Source: JAKLIN01 sp049288015
GTDB lineage: Archaea; Nanobdellota; Nanobdellia; Pacearchaeales; GW2011-AR1
Direction of reading: 5' to 3'
Assembly (NCBI GenBank): GCA_049288015.1
Contig: JBAQGX010000002.1
Coordinates: 5,451 to 69,450 of the forward strand
DNA: 64,000 nt
Shown: one piece after another, positions 8,006-16,584 of the stretch
How the letters are laid out: each line of letters begins with the position of its first letter
How positions within the stretch are numbered: the stretch's first letter is position 1
Notes under the pieces: model-generated
What the model was told of the DNA's origin: nothing
What the model saw: the letters and a program-made list of their open reading frames with translations, nothing else
The model's database searches: none
Position numbers and translations under genes: made by a program

Positions 8006-9133
8006 TTATGTAATTAAAATTTTTCTATTTTTTAAAGATTCATAAGCAACAACGTACATAGCAGCATTCCACCCCTGATAACTTTCAACCTGTGCCTCAG
8101 TTTTTCCTACTTCTCCAGTTTTACCATTTAACCATTCTGCAAAATTCCCATTGTTCTTCATGTTTGCTTCTGCAAGTTTATTCAATTGAACCTCAGCTTC
8201 TTTGAATTTTTTCAATTTAATTAGCGCTAAAATATAAAAACCTCCTACAAAAGTCCAAATTCCTCCGTTCAGATAATGATTAGGAACACCTGCTTCACAA
8301 TCAAGAAAATAATCTTGCCAATCTTTACCTCCAGGAGCAATTGTAGGATAAATTGATCTTATTGGATAAGGCTCCGCAATTTTCTGCATTTTTATATAAT
8401 TTATAATCTTTTCAGATTTATCTTTGTCTGCAAGTCCAAAAATTATTGCAAGTAAATTTCCTAGTGAATCAAACCATTCTCCTTTTTCCTGATATTTATT
8501 GTGATTTTTCCACCTCCAAGGGAGATAAAACTTCCCATTCCACAACCCAAGATCTTTACTATTATTTACAACATCTTTTAATTTCTCAGATTCCTTGTTC
8601 TTTCCAGAAAGTTTCAAAGCATGATAATAAAGCGCTTGTGTATTAATTGTATGACCATATCTATGAGGAAATGCATCCTGCCAATCCGTTGTTGGTAGTT
8701 GTTCTGGCATTCCATCTTCTCCTGTATCCAAACAAGATAACCAATAAAGAATTTTATCCATATTCTTTCTATAACTATTAAATAAAGAATTGTCTTTGTA
8801 TCTTAATTTATAATTATAATTAGCTATTAGAAACCACAAAGAAGAATCAAGAGACATATAATCTACATGATGCTTTCTCGTATTAACAAACTTATCAACA
8901 GCATTGGGAATCTGACCTTTTTCAGATTGATTTTCAGCAAGAGTAACAATTGATCTTTTTATTGTCTCTTTCAAATTTTTATCATCAATAAGAGAAGCAC
9001 CAAGAGACATGATCATAGAGTCCCTTCCAAACACCATATCGTAACCGGGAAAAGCTGCAAAGAACCCATTAGGGGTCGAGCATTTATTCAAAATCCAAAT
9101 CGCTTTTTCATAAGCCTCTTTTATCAATTCCAT
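8006..9133 (-). CDS. (alpha/alpha)6-barrel glycosidase, amylo-1,6-glucosidase-like
   Basis: 375 residues. MVFGRDSMIMSLGA near residue 30 and VDYMSLDSSLWFL near 110 correspond to the GRD and D-x-LW motifs of glycogen-debranching (GDE_C) and related (alpha/alpha)6 glycoside hydrolases; NHYLNGGIWTFVGG and TEAQVESYQGWNAAMY lie further on. Short for a complete debranching enzyme, so it is the catalytic barrel only. It sits 7 nt after the end of the GT4 fusion gene on the same strand and is probably co-transcribed with it and with the GH130 gene. The exact glycosidic bond cut is unknown. Confidence 0.7.
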   Translation of the reverse strand: MELIKEAYEKAIWILNKCSTPNGFFAAFPGYDMVFGRDSMIMSLGASLIDDKNLKETIKRSIVTLAENQSEKGQIPNAVDKFVNTRKHHVDYMSLDSSLWFLIANYNYKLRYKDNSLFNSYRKNMDKILYWLSCLDTGEDGMPEQLPTTDWQDAFPHRYGHTINTQALYYHALKLSGKNKESEKLKDVVNNSKDLGLWNGKFYLPWRWKNHNKYQEKGEWFDSLGNLLAIIFGLADKDKSEKIINYIKMQKIAEPYPIRSIYPTIAPGGKDWQDYFLDCEAGVPNHYLNGGIWTFVGGFYILALIKLKKFKEAEVQLNKLAEANMKNNGNFAEWLNGKTGEVGKTEAQVESYQGWNAAMYVVAYESLKNRKILIT

Positions 9134-9140
9134 TTTCTCA

Positions 9141-11342
9141 CTATAAATCCATCAAGAAAAGTCTTGCCATCAAATAAGAAATTGTAGATTCAGCTCCCTG
9201 ATTGAGATTAATTGCCCCTTCACCGAGACCATCAAAACAGCCGCCTGTAGAAGGATCATAAATAACTTGATTTAAAGTATTTTTTCCCACAAACCACTGA
9301 AATGCACGCAATGCAAATTTCTTATATTTCTCATCTCTTGCAACTTTATAAGCAAGAATAAGGGCTTGTATCATATAAGAAGCCTCTATTGGTTGCTGAT
9401 CATAATCTGCCTTTTCTCCATTCTGAGGATACCATCCTCTTTGCCCAACCGGAACAAAAATCTCCTCTCTGAATGTTTTGGACAAAAGGAAGTCCAAAGA
9501 CTCTAACCCATAATCAAGATACTCTCTCTTACCTGTAGATAGATAAGCATACAACAATGCCTCAGGAAGCTTGCTATTAGCATAAGTCATGGAAGATTCA
9601 AACCATCTCCACTCGGGATTAGAAGCAGATTTATAGAGAGAGACTAAGTAATCTGCAATTTTTGCAATTTGCCTCTTGATTTTAAAAGAATTCGCAATTC
9701 GATTATAAAAGTATAATCCTTCAATAATAAAAGAAAGAGATCTTGGAGACCTGATCTCATTAGAAGCGTCTATAGCTTTCACTATTATTCTTTCAGCTTC
9801 CCTCTTAAAATCATCTGGAACATGCGGAGACGAGATTAAATAACCTAAAGCCCAAATCGCTCTTCCATGTGCATCTTCACTCCACTTTTCATTACTAAGT
9901 TCCTTATTTTTATTAACAAAATTGTAAAGTTTCCCGTCTTCTTTTTGAACATATTTAATGTAACTAAGATAAGTCCTAATCAAATCTAGTTGCTTAAATT
10001 CTCTGAACTCTTCATAATGTTTTGTGCAAACTAAAATCGCTCTTGCATTATCATCTAGAGTATACCCTGAATCAATATCTGGATTTGTCTGAACTGCGAA
10101 CTGTATAACTCCAAAATTATCAGTCAGTTTTATCAAATGGGAAGTGTCAATTTCAGGCAAGAATTCCAATTCCTTTTCTTTCAGATCTGTATATTTATTG
10201 AAAACATCACAATAATGCATCGCAACGTTTGGCCAAGTCATAGATCTTGTATAATAATAGGAGTTTTTCTCCATCTGCTTTCTTAAATCTGTATTTTCAA
10301 GAAGATTGAGAATTGCCCTCTCGAAAGATTTTGGTTTTCCAAATCCTACCAAACAGCCCCTCTCATCATTTATAGCATCTTTTGCATGCAAAAATGCCGT
10401 AGATATAACTGCTCGACCACAGCCCATTGCATAAGACAAAGTTCCAGAGGTAATCTGATTTGGATTCATTCCCGAGGATATATAGATATCAGTTGCCTTA
10501 AGATATTGAATTATTTCATCTAAAGTAAGATATTTATTGTAAAATTTCACATGATTTTCTAGCTTCAACTTTTTAATTCTTCTTACCAATAAATTTCTAT
10601 AATTTTCTCCTTTTTCCTTTCTTACAATTGGGTGAGTCTCTCCAACAATCAAATAAACTAGATTGGGAAACTTCTTTACAACATTTGGAAGAGACTCAAT
10701 AACATATTCATATCCTTTATTTGCGCTAAGCATACCAAAAGAAGATAAAATTATTTTACCTTCATATCCAAGTCTTGCTTTTTCATCCGTCTGTTCTTCA
10801 AAAGAGACCTTTGGAATTCCATGAGGAATTAAATTAATAGGGGTATTAATATGATAAACATTTCTAAGAATCTCAACTCCCTTATTAGTCATAACCACAA
10901 TCTCCTGAACCTTTTCGGCAATAGACTTTACAACCTTTCTCAATTGAGGATCAGGATTTGGTAGAACTGAATGAAATGTAATTACTACAGGTTTATCCAC
11001 AACTTCCAAAAATGCAAGAAGATAATCTCCCCACGATCCTCTGAATATCCCAAACTCATGCTGTATATTGACAAGCTTAATCCTAGGAGATTCATTTATC
11101 TGCTTAGCAACTTCAATATAACCATTTAGATCTGTATCACTTATTTCATAGACAACTTCAGGAGGATAATTATAAATATTAACTCCATTGCTATTTAGTG
11201 CAACAATACCTGCCTTAGTATTTTTTGGCAATCTCTGATTAATAGAAGTAACTAAATCTCTCGTAAAAGTAGCAATCCCACACTCCCTTGGAGGGTAAGT
11301 AGATAGGAAAACTATGTCTAAATCATTAAAACTTCGTCTCAT
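9141..11342 (-). CDS. GT4 glycosyltransferase fused to an (alpha/alpha)6-type domain
   Basis: 733 residues. The first ~390 form a GT-B glycosyltransferase: STYPPRECGIATFTRDLV at the start, the HGIPKVSFEE linker, and a C-terminal Rossmann half with GTLSYAMGCGRAVIST. From about residue 410 a second domain begins with DSGYTLDDNARAI and contains many helix-pair segments (WALGYLISS, FIIEGLYFYNR, WRWFESSMTYANSKLPEALLYAY), as in (alpha/alpha)6 barrels. A GAGGAG Shine-Dalgarno-like sequence precedes the ATG. Fusion of a sugar transferase with a barrel, beside a GH130 and a glycosidase, suggests one pathway making and remodelling an oligosaccharide. Product unknown. Confidence 0.8.
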   Translation of the reverse strand: MRRSFNDLDIVFLSTYPPRECGIATFTRDLVTSINQRLPKNTKAGIVALNSNGVNIYNYPPEVVYEISDTDLNGYIEVAKQINESPRIKLVNIQHEFGIFRGSWGDYLLAFLEVVDKPVVITFHSVLPNPDPQLRKVVKSIAEKVQEIVVMTNKGVEILRNVYHINTPINLIPHGIPKVSFEEQTDEKARLGYEGKIILSSFGMLSANKGYEYVIESLPNVVKKFPNLVYLIVGETHPIVRKEKGENYRNLLVRRIKKLKLENHVKFYNKYLTLDEIIQYLKATDIYISSGMNPNQITSGTLSYAMGCGRAVISTAFLHAKDAINDERGCLVGFGKPKSFERAILNLLENTDLRKQMEKNSYYYTRSMTWPNVAMHYCDVFNKYTDLKEKELEFLPEIDTSHLIKLTDNFGVIQFAVQTNPDIDSGYTLDDNARAILVCTKHYEEFREFKQLDLIRTYLSYIKYVQKEDGKLYNFVNKNKELSNEKWSEDAHGRAIWALGYLISSPHVPDDFKREAERIIVKAIDASNEIRSPRSLSFIIEGLYFYNRIANSFKIKRQIAKIADYLVSLYKSASNPEWRWFESSMTYANSKLPEALLYAYLSTGKREYLDYGLESLDFLLSKTFREEIFVPVGQRGWYPQNGEKADYDQQPIEASYMIQALILAYKVARDEKYKKFALRAFQWFVGKNTLNQVIYDPSTGGCFDGLGEGAINLNQGAESTISYLMARLFLMDL

Positions 11343-11401
11343 GATCTCCTCTTTGTATTAAATAATAATCTAAAGCTTTTAAAGATTGCGCTAGAAAAAG
11401 A

Positions 11402-12010
11402 TTAAATCAATTTCAAAAAGTTTTTCTCCACTTGTTTCCAATTAATAACATTAAAAAAATTGTCTATATACTCATCTCTCTTATTTTGATACTTGAGATA
11501 GTATGCATGTTCCCATATGTCAATTAACAAAAGTGGAATCCTTCCGTTGGTAAGAGGATTATCTTGATTTGAAGTGCCTACAATTTCAAGTTTCTTATTT
11601 GTTGGATTAAAAACCAACCATGCCCATCCGCTGCCAAATTGTCCAAGAGCCGCTTTCTTAAATTGCTCCTTGAATAAATCTAGACTTCCAAAATTCTTTT
11701 TTATAGCAGTTAAAATTTCTCCACTTGGCTTAACATCTTTTTTTAAGATAGTCCAAAACAGACTATGATTCAGATGACCTCCACCATTATTCTTTACTAT
11801 TGTCCTTATTTCCTCTGAAATAGAACTCAAATTCTTTATCAAATCCTCTATAGGTTTATCTTGCAATTCCTCATGTCCAACAAGAGCATCATTCAATTTT
11901 TTAACATAAGTAGCATGATGAGCATCGTGATGAATCTTCATAGTTTTTTCATCAATGTATGGCTCTAACGAATTATAATCGTAATCCAATGGAGGTAATA
12001 CATAAACCAT
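11402..12010 (-). CDS. sod: Iron/manganese superoxide dismutase
   Basis: 202 residues, standard Fe/Mn-SOD size. The metal ligands are visible as His27, His82 (in GGGHLNHSLFW), Asp164 and His168 (in DIWEHAYY); GSGWAWLV and QDNPLT are also family hallmarks. The enzyme dismutates superoxide in the cytoplasm. The open frame extends to a TTG at 12019, but ATG 12010 gives the family N-terminus MVYVLPPLDYDY. A palindromic element shared with sufB lies 2 bases upstream, between the ATG and a TATA-like TTTTTAAAAA, so it is likely under the same regulator (inference). Confidence 0.95.
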   Translation of the reverse strand: MVYVLPPLDYDYNSLEPYIDEKTMKIHHDAHHATYVKKLNDALVGHEELQDKPIEDLIKNLSSISEEIRTIVKNNGGGHLNHSLFWTILKKDVKPSGEILTAIKKNFGSLDLFKEQFKKAALGQFGSGWAWLVFNPTNKKLEIVGTSNQDNPLTNGRIPLLLIDIWEHAYYLKYQNKRDEYIDNFFNVINWKQVEKNFLKLI

Positions 12011-12012
12011 AC

Positions 12013-12026
12013 TTAACAATAGTAAA
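12013..12026 (-). promoter_or_regulatory. Operator-like palindrome before superoxide dismutase
   Basis: In gene direction the sequence is TTTACTATTGTTAA, one mismatch from the consensus TTAACTATTGTTAA seen before sufB, DUF1858, LUD and NAC. It is placed between the TATA-like element (about 12029-12042) and the ATG at 12010. Confidence 0.5.
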
Positions 12027-12054
12027 TTGTTTTTAAAAATCTTATGGAATTAAC

Positions 12055-12312
12055 TCAAAGTTCAAATTCATTAATAAAGTCAATTATGGAATGATACCTT
12101 TCAAGAAATTTGAAACCTTTTTCTGTGAGAGAAATTGCTCTTTCATGATTTTCTTTTATAAAACCTTTAGAAATCAATTCATTATAATATTCTTTAAATC
12201 TAATCGAAGACATTTTAGATTTCCTCAGTAAAATAGTTGGTCTTATTTGATTTCTATTTTCTTGAATCATTTTTAAGGTGTCTCTAAGGATTTCAAGTCT
12301 TTCTCTCTTCAT
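12055..12312 (-). CDS. Winged-helix DNA-binding protein (HTH_45-like)
   Basis: 85 residues built as a single winged-helix domain: an N-terminal helix with RLEILRDTLKMI, recognition region RKSKMSSIRFKEYYNELISKGFI, then a wing and a C-terminal helix SLTEKGFKFLERYHSI. This matches small archaeal winged-helix regulators of the HTH_45 group. Its start directly abuts the stop of the upstream 7-TM gene, so the two are one operon, transcribed divergently from the ABC array at 13093. It probably regulates that array through the palindrome at 13044 (inference). Confidence 0.8.
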   Translation of the reverse strand: MKRERLEILRDTLKMIQENRNQIRPTILLRKSKMSSIRFKEYYNELISKGFIKENHERAISLTEKGFKFLERYHSIIDFINEFEL

Positions 12313-12990
12313 TTAATCACCCGATTTTTTGAGAACTTTATATAAAATAACCAGGAAAATACAAAGAGAAGTAAGATAGATAAACAATTTTAATGAATCA
12401 AAGAATACAGGGACAAATATATTCAGAACATTAAGAACCCAAAAAATTAAAAGAAGGATATATGCAAAGTAAAAACTATTTCTCTTGGACTTATCTTGCC
12501 TTCGTGAAGCAAAATAAATTACAAAGGTAGCATAAATAAGTAAAATTATATTCAAGCCAATGTAAAATATCTGATTCCTAAATATAACACTAACAAGAGC
12601 AATTATTATTGAAATGATATGGAACAAATATAATATCATCGACTTTGATTTTAGCTTCTTCCACGAAATACTATATATAAGATAAAATATAGAAATTGAA
12701 CTAAGATACATAAAAATAAAAACCGCAAAGTATCCAACCGCAATCGGAGAAATTTCAAAAATCTCATTTGTATTAAAAGATATAACCACAAATTCAATCA
12801 GAAATCTAAAAAAATATGCTATTGCAAAAAGCAGAAATGCTTGTCTAAAATATTTTATTCCCTTGTATGAACTTAATTCATAAATTTTCTTAGTTCCAAA
12901 ATAGATCATAAGGCTACAAACAATTATAACAAAAGAATAAATAATTTCTGCTCCAATTCCAAGAGTTATATTGGGAGGTGGTATTATCAT
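12313..12990 (-). CDS. Seven-transmembrane protein of unknown function
   Basis: 225 residues, not recognised as a named family. Hydrophobic segments are spaced about every 30 residues, giving roughly seven membrane helices, with short basic cytoplasmic loops (YELSSYKGIKYFRQA, SRRQDKSKRNS). The layout resembles small archaeal 7-TM sensor-like proteins that are encoded beside winged-helix genes. Here the winged-helix gene follows with no gap. A membrane sensor that signals to the regulator is possible but unproven. Confidence 0.6.
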   Translation of the reverse strand: MIIPPPNITLGIGAEIIYSFVIIVCSLMIYFGTKKIYELSSYKGIKYFRQAFLLFAIAYFFRFLIEFVVISFNTNEIFEISPIAVGYFAVFIFMYLSSISIFYLIYSISWKKLKSKSMILYLFHIISIIIALVSVIFRNQIFYIGLNIILLIYATFVIYFASRRQDKSKRNSFYFAYILLLIFWVLNVLNIFVPVFFDSLKLFIYLTSLCIFLVILYKVLKKSGD

Positions 12991-13043
12991 CTTATTATTA
13001 TAGATGAAAACATTATTAGAATATTTAAATATTTACAACTAGA

Positions 13044-13058
13044 TGGACTTTGAGTCCA
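13044..13058. promoter_or_regulatory. 15-bp inverted repeat in divergent promoter region
   Basis: TGGACT-TTG-AGTCCA is a perfect 6-3-6 inverted repeat, unusually GC-rich for its surroundings. It lies between the TATA-like TTTAAAAG of the plus-strand ABC operon (about 13063-13070) and the ATTTAAAT element of the minus-strand 7-TM/winged-helix operon (about 13020-13030). It is a good candidate operator for the winged-helix protein. Confidence 0.5.
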
Positions 13059-13092
13059 CTTTGTTTAAAAGTAAAAATAATTTTAATAAACT

Positions 13093-13482
13093 ATGCCAAA
13101 AGGAAAGAAGATCTCAAAGAAAATGGTAATTGCTATTGCAATAGTGGGAGTAGTAATCCTCATTGGATCTTCTTTTGGAATATATTTGTATCTTCATGAC
13201 ATTAGTCATAGATCTTCTTATTATGGAAGCCGAGGGAATTTTAGGGGAAACTTCACTTTTAACAATGAAACATTAAGTCAAACTTCAGAATTTTTTAATA
13301 ACAATTCGGACATTCAAACGCTACAATCTTACTGTCAAGGAAACATGATTTATTGTAGATACTATTGTACTAGAACAGATCCTCAAAATAGTTTATGTAA
13401 TCAGTTACAATTTCCAACACGTCCAATGAACGGATCGTTCGGACCCATGATGAATTACTCCCCAAATGGAGGGCAACAATGA
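13093..13482 (+). CDS. Small membrane-anchored protein, first gene of ABC array
   Basis: 129 residues, no recognised family. A basic N-terminus (MPKGKKISKK) is followed by one membrane helix at about 13-32, then an extracellular Asn/Ser/Tyr-rich region with N-glycosylation sequons (NNET, NNNS) and four cysteines around residues 93-110 that could form disulfides. Its stop overlaps the start of the ABC ATPase by 4 nt, so it is part of the transporter operon. It may be an accessory surface subunit. Confidence 0.7.
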   Translation: MPKGKKISKKMVIAIAIVGVVILIGSSFGIYLYLHDISHRSSYYGSRGNFRGNFTFNNETLSQTSEFFNNNSDIQTLQSYCQGNMIYCRYYCTRTDPQNSLCNQLQFPTRPMNGSFGPMMNYSPNGGQQ

Positions 13483-14186
13483 ACCCCATAATAAGAATAG
13501 AAGATGTATGGAAAAGATATGATATGGGAAAAGCAGGAGGACTAACCGTTCTAAAAGAGATAAGTCTCTCAGTGAATAAAGGAGAATTCGTTGCTATAAC
13601 TGGACCAAGCGGTTCAGGAAAATCTACAATGGTAAATATGATTGGAGCCCTAGACAAACCCTCATGGGGTTCTATCTACTTAGATGAAAAAAATATTGCT
13701 AACATGAGTGAATCTTCGTTGGCATTTTTGCGTGGAAAAACAATTGGATTTGTCTTCCAACAGTTTAACCTTATACAAGATTTAACGGCATTGCAAAATG
13801 TGATGCTTCCAATGGAAATTATTGATATTCCAGAACATATAGCTCGTCCTAAAGCAATTGAAATCTTATCGAAGTTAGGATTAGGAGACAGACTTCACCA
13901 TAAACCTTCAGAACTATCTGGAGGGCAGCAGCAAAGAGTTGCAATTGCTAGAGCGCTAGCAAACGATCCAGAAGTTATTCTTGCAGATGAACCAACCGGA
14001 AATTTAGATAGTAAGATAGGGCAGTTTGTTATGGATTTTCTGGAAGAACTAAACAAAAAAGAAGGAAAGACAGTAGTAATTGTAACACACGACTTAAACC
14101 TTGTAGATTACGCAAAGAGAGTAATTTATATAAAAGATGGTAGGATTGAAAGAGAGTCAAATAATAAAGGGAGAATGAAGAAATGA
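13479..14186 (+). CDS. MacB/LolD-type ABC transporter ATP-binding protein
   Basis: 235 residues. Walker A GPSGSGKS is at 42-49, Q-loop FVFQQFNLIQDLTALQNV follows, then signature LSGGQQQRVAIARAL and Walker B ILADEPTGNLD, with the H-loop VTHD near the end. LTALQNVMLPM is typical of the MacB/LolD/FtsE group that partners with FtsX-fold permeases. It overlaps neighbours on both sides by 4 nt. Bases 13905-14010 are identical to 17011-17116 in the second ATPase, pointing to gene conversion. Confidence 0.92.
   Translation: MNPIIRIEDVWKRYDMGKAGGLTVLKEISLSVNKGEFVAITGPSGSGKSTMVNMIGALDKPSWGSIYLDEKNIANMSESSLAFLRGKTIGFVFQQFNLIQDLTALQNVMLPMEIIDIPEHIARPKAIEILSKLGLGDRLHHKPSELSGGQQQRVAIARALANDPEVILADEPTGNLDSKIGQFVMDFLEELNKKEGKTVVIVTHDLNLVDYAKRVIYIKDGRIERESNNKGRMKK
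13905..14010 (+). repeat. 106-bp perfect direct repeat, copy 1
   Basis: The run beginning CCTTCAGAACTATCTGG and ending AATTTAGATA covers the ABC signature through Walker B. It is base-for-base identical to 17011-17116 although the flanking coding sequences differ at many synonymous and non-synonymous sites. Confidence 0.95.
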
Positions 14187-15256
14187 AAAAAGTATTGTTA
14201 GTATCTGTTTTATTATCCTTTGTTTTATTGTCTTTAGTTTCTGCACAACCCTCAATGCAAACTAATTATAATAATAATCCTTCCTCCGGACAACAAGGAA
14301 TTGTTGTTACGGAGTTAAATTATCAGCCATATCCAGTAAATCCCGGAGAATACTTTGATTTATGGATTCAAGCGCAATATATTGGAGCCGGCCTTGCACC
14401 TAACGCAACATTTACATTAAATCCTACATTTCCATTTTCACTAGACTCAAATCAAAACGCAACATATAGTTTTTATCAGCTAGGTTCAACTCCCGTTTTA
14501 CTACATTACTTAGTCAGGGTTGATCCCAATGCAGTACAGGGAGAGAATCAGTTACAACTAGAATACAGTCCAAGCGAAAATAGCAATTACCTCGTACAAA
14601 CATTTAACATACAAGTAGCAGATTCTCAAACCAACTTTGATTCAGTAATACAAGATTCAACTTCAACTGCAACTTCTATTGGAATCGCAAACATAGGAGA
14701 AAATACAGCTAACTCTTTAATTGTAAGAATCCCGAGCCAACAAGATTTTAGAGTTGTTGGAACGAATGGACAGATCGTCGGAAATTTAAATTCGGGAGAT
14801 TATACAATTGCTACTTTTGATATAGTTCCTATGATTACAAGGGGAAACACAACAATTAGGAATAATAATGAAACTCTTCAAGTAGAATTAGACTATACTG
14901 ATGCTATAGGTGTAAGAAGAACTGTAATGGAATATATTCCATTTAGTATGACTTCGACTTATTTATCAAACTTAACATCTGGAAGTTTACCAACAGGGTC
15001 AGTATTTGGGAATGGATCCACTTATAGAAGAAGCAGTACAAGCATTTTCGGTAATGCCTGGTTTTGGATTGTCGTCTCAGCAGTTATTGTTATAGCAGGA
15101 GTATTTATGTTAACAAAATTCAAAAAAAAGAAACAAAACAAAAAAGATTTAGACCATTCAAAAAAAATTTTAGACGGTCTCAAGACAAAAGATCAAGATA
15201 GGAAGGATTCTAAAGAACCAGATTGGGTAGTGTCAGAGCGTACCAAAAAGAAATAA
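14183..15256 (+). CDS. Secreted COG1361-like protein with C-terminal membrane anchor
   Basis: 357 residues. A Sec signal peptide spans about 1-21 (KKVLLVSVLLSFVLLSLVSA). Beta-rich extracellular domains follow, with PYPVNPGEYFDLWIQ and VRVDPNAVQGENQL, as in the archaeal S-layer-associated COG1361 group. A single membrane helix is at about 290-313 and a lysine-rich cytoplasmic tail ends the protein. It overlaps the ATPase gene by 4 nt and precedes the permease. A clear paralogue lies at 19759. It likely acts as an extracytoplasmic adaptor of the ABC system (inference). Confidence 0.8.
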   Translation: MKKVLLVSVLLSFVLLSLVSAQPSMQTNYNNNPSSGQQGIVVTELNYQPYPVNPGEYFDLWIQAQYIGAGLAPNATFTLNPTFPFSLDSNQNATYSFYQLGSTPVLLHYLVRVDPNAVQGENQLQLEYSPSENSNYLVQTFNIQVADSQTNFDSVIQDSTSTATSIGIANIGENTANSLIVRIPSQQDFRVVGTNGQIVGNLNSGDYTIATFDIVPMITRGNTTIRNNNETLQVELDYTDAIGVRRTVMEYIPFSMTSTYLSNLTSGSLPTGSVFGNGSTYRRSSTSIFGNAWFWIVVSAVIVIAGVFMLTKFKKKKQNKKDLDHSKKILDGLKTKDQDRKDSKEPDWVVSERTKKK

Positions 15257-15260
15257 TAAG

Positions 15261-16541
15261 ATGAGACTTAGAAAAGCTCTTGAACTTGCGTGGAATACTT
15301 TAATTCATAGCAAACTAAGAAGTTGGTTAACAATAATTGGAATTGTAATAGGAATTGCCGCAGTTGTAACAATAATCTCAGTAAGTCAAGGAGCAGAAAT
15401 GAGTATAAGAAGCCAATTGAACGGGCTTGGAACAAATATAATAACTATCTCACCAGGTGCCGAAAGAGCCACTGGAGTTGGAGCCCAATTTAGAGTGGGT
15501 GGAGGAAGCAGCAGTGGAGGTTCTACCACAAAGGGTAATGAAATAACTCAAGCTACAAAAAATTTGACTAATAGTGATGTTTCAATACTGAAAACAGTTC
15601 CGAATGTAGAGTACATCATGGGAACATATTCAGGAAGAGCGCAAGTAACTTATCTTGGAGCAAACGCAAGCGCAAATATTGAAGGAATTAATACACAATT
15701 GTGGCCTTACTTTATAGCTGGAGTAAATTTGGCAGAAGGTAGATATCTCACGCAAAGTGATTCTTATTCTGTTGTAGTTGGGTCGAATATTGCAAACTCA
15801 ATATTTTCTGGATTGTCTGTCAACCAAAATATTCTTATTAATGGAACAATGTTTGATGTTGTAGGAATATTAAATCAGAGTGGAAGTCAAGACGATTCCG
15901 AAATATTTATGCCAATAACTTCAGCTAGACAAGTTTTGGGAGACGTTGGAGGAATCAACTTCGGATCAATTTTGGTAGAAGTTTCAAACACAAGCCAAAC
16001 AAATCAAACAATTACGGACATTACGAATACTTTAATGCTAGAAAGGGGGATCTTACAACAAAAAAACATTGATTTCTCTGTCAGCTCACCACTTAGTTTC
16101 CAACAAACCATTTCATCTGCATTGAGTTCTCTTTCACTATTTCTCGAAGCAATAGCAGCAATATCTCTTCTCGTAGGAGCAATTGGAATATCAAATACAA
16201 TGTTTACTTCAGTACTAGAAAAAACAAAAGAAATTGGAGTAATGAAATCAATAGGTGCAAAAAATAGAGATATTCTTATGATATTTTTATTCAAGGCAGG
16301 AATGCTTGGCTTAATCGGAGGAATTGGGGGAGTAATGTTAGGTGTTGTAGCATCGTTATTCATAGGACAAGCAGGAGGATTATCAATAGGGATAGTAAGA
16401 GGAACTTTAACTTCTTACATAAATCCTTGGTTGCTCATAGGAACTTTTTTTATCTCTATGCTAATTGGAATGATTGCAGGAGCAATACCTGCCTACAGAG
16501 CATCAAAACTAAACCCTATTGAAGCATTAAGATATGAATAA
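15261..16541 (+). CDS. MacB/FtsX-type ABC transporter permease 1
   Basis: 426 residues. One N-terminal membrane helix (LRSWLTIIGIVIGIAAVVTI) precedes a large extracellular MacB periplasmic-core-like domain, followed by three C-terminal helices with the FtsX signature GISNTMFTSVLEKTKEIGVMKSIGA and the end AYRASKLNPIEALRYE. This is the MacB topology of mechanotransmission ABC proteins rather than true importers. It lies 4 nt after the secreted partner gene and pairs with the ATPase at 13479. The extracellular domain has a Gly/Ser-rich insert (GGGSSSGGSTTKG). Confidence 0.92.
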   Translation: MRLRKALELAWNTLIHSKLRSWLTIIGIVIGIAAVVTIISVSQGAEMSIRSQLNGLGTNIITISPGAERATGVGAQFRVGGGSSSGGSTTKGNEITQATKNLTNSDVSILKTVPNVEYIMGTYSGRAQVTYLGANASANIEGINTQLWPYFIAGVNLAEGRYLTQSDSYSVVVGSNIANSIFSGLSVNQNILINGTMFDVVGILNQSGSQDDSEIFMPITSARQVLGDVGGINFGSILVEVSNTSQTNQTITDITNTLMLERGILQQKNIDFSVSSPLSFQQTISSALSSLSLFLEAIAAISLLVGAIGISNTMFTSVLEKTKEIGVMKSIGAKNRDILMIFLFKAGMLGLIGGIGGVMLGVVASLFIGQAGGLSIGIVRGTLTSYINPWLLIGTFFISMLIGMIAGAIPAYRASKLNPIEALRYE

Positions 16542-16584
16542 TCTTGATAATACAATTTTTAAATAAAAGAATTTTAATCCATTT

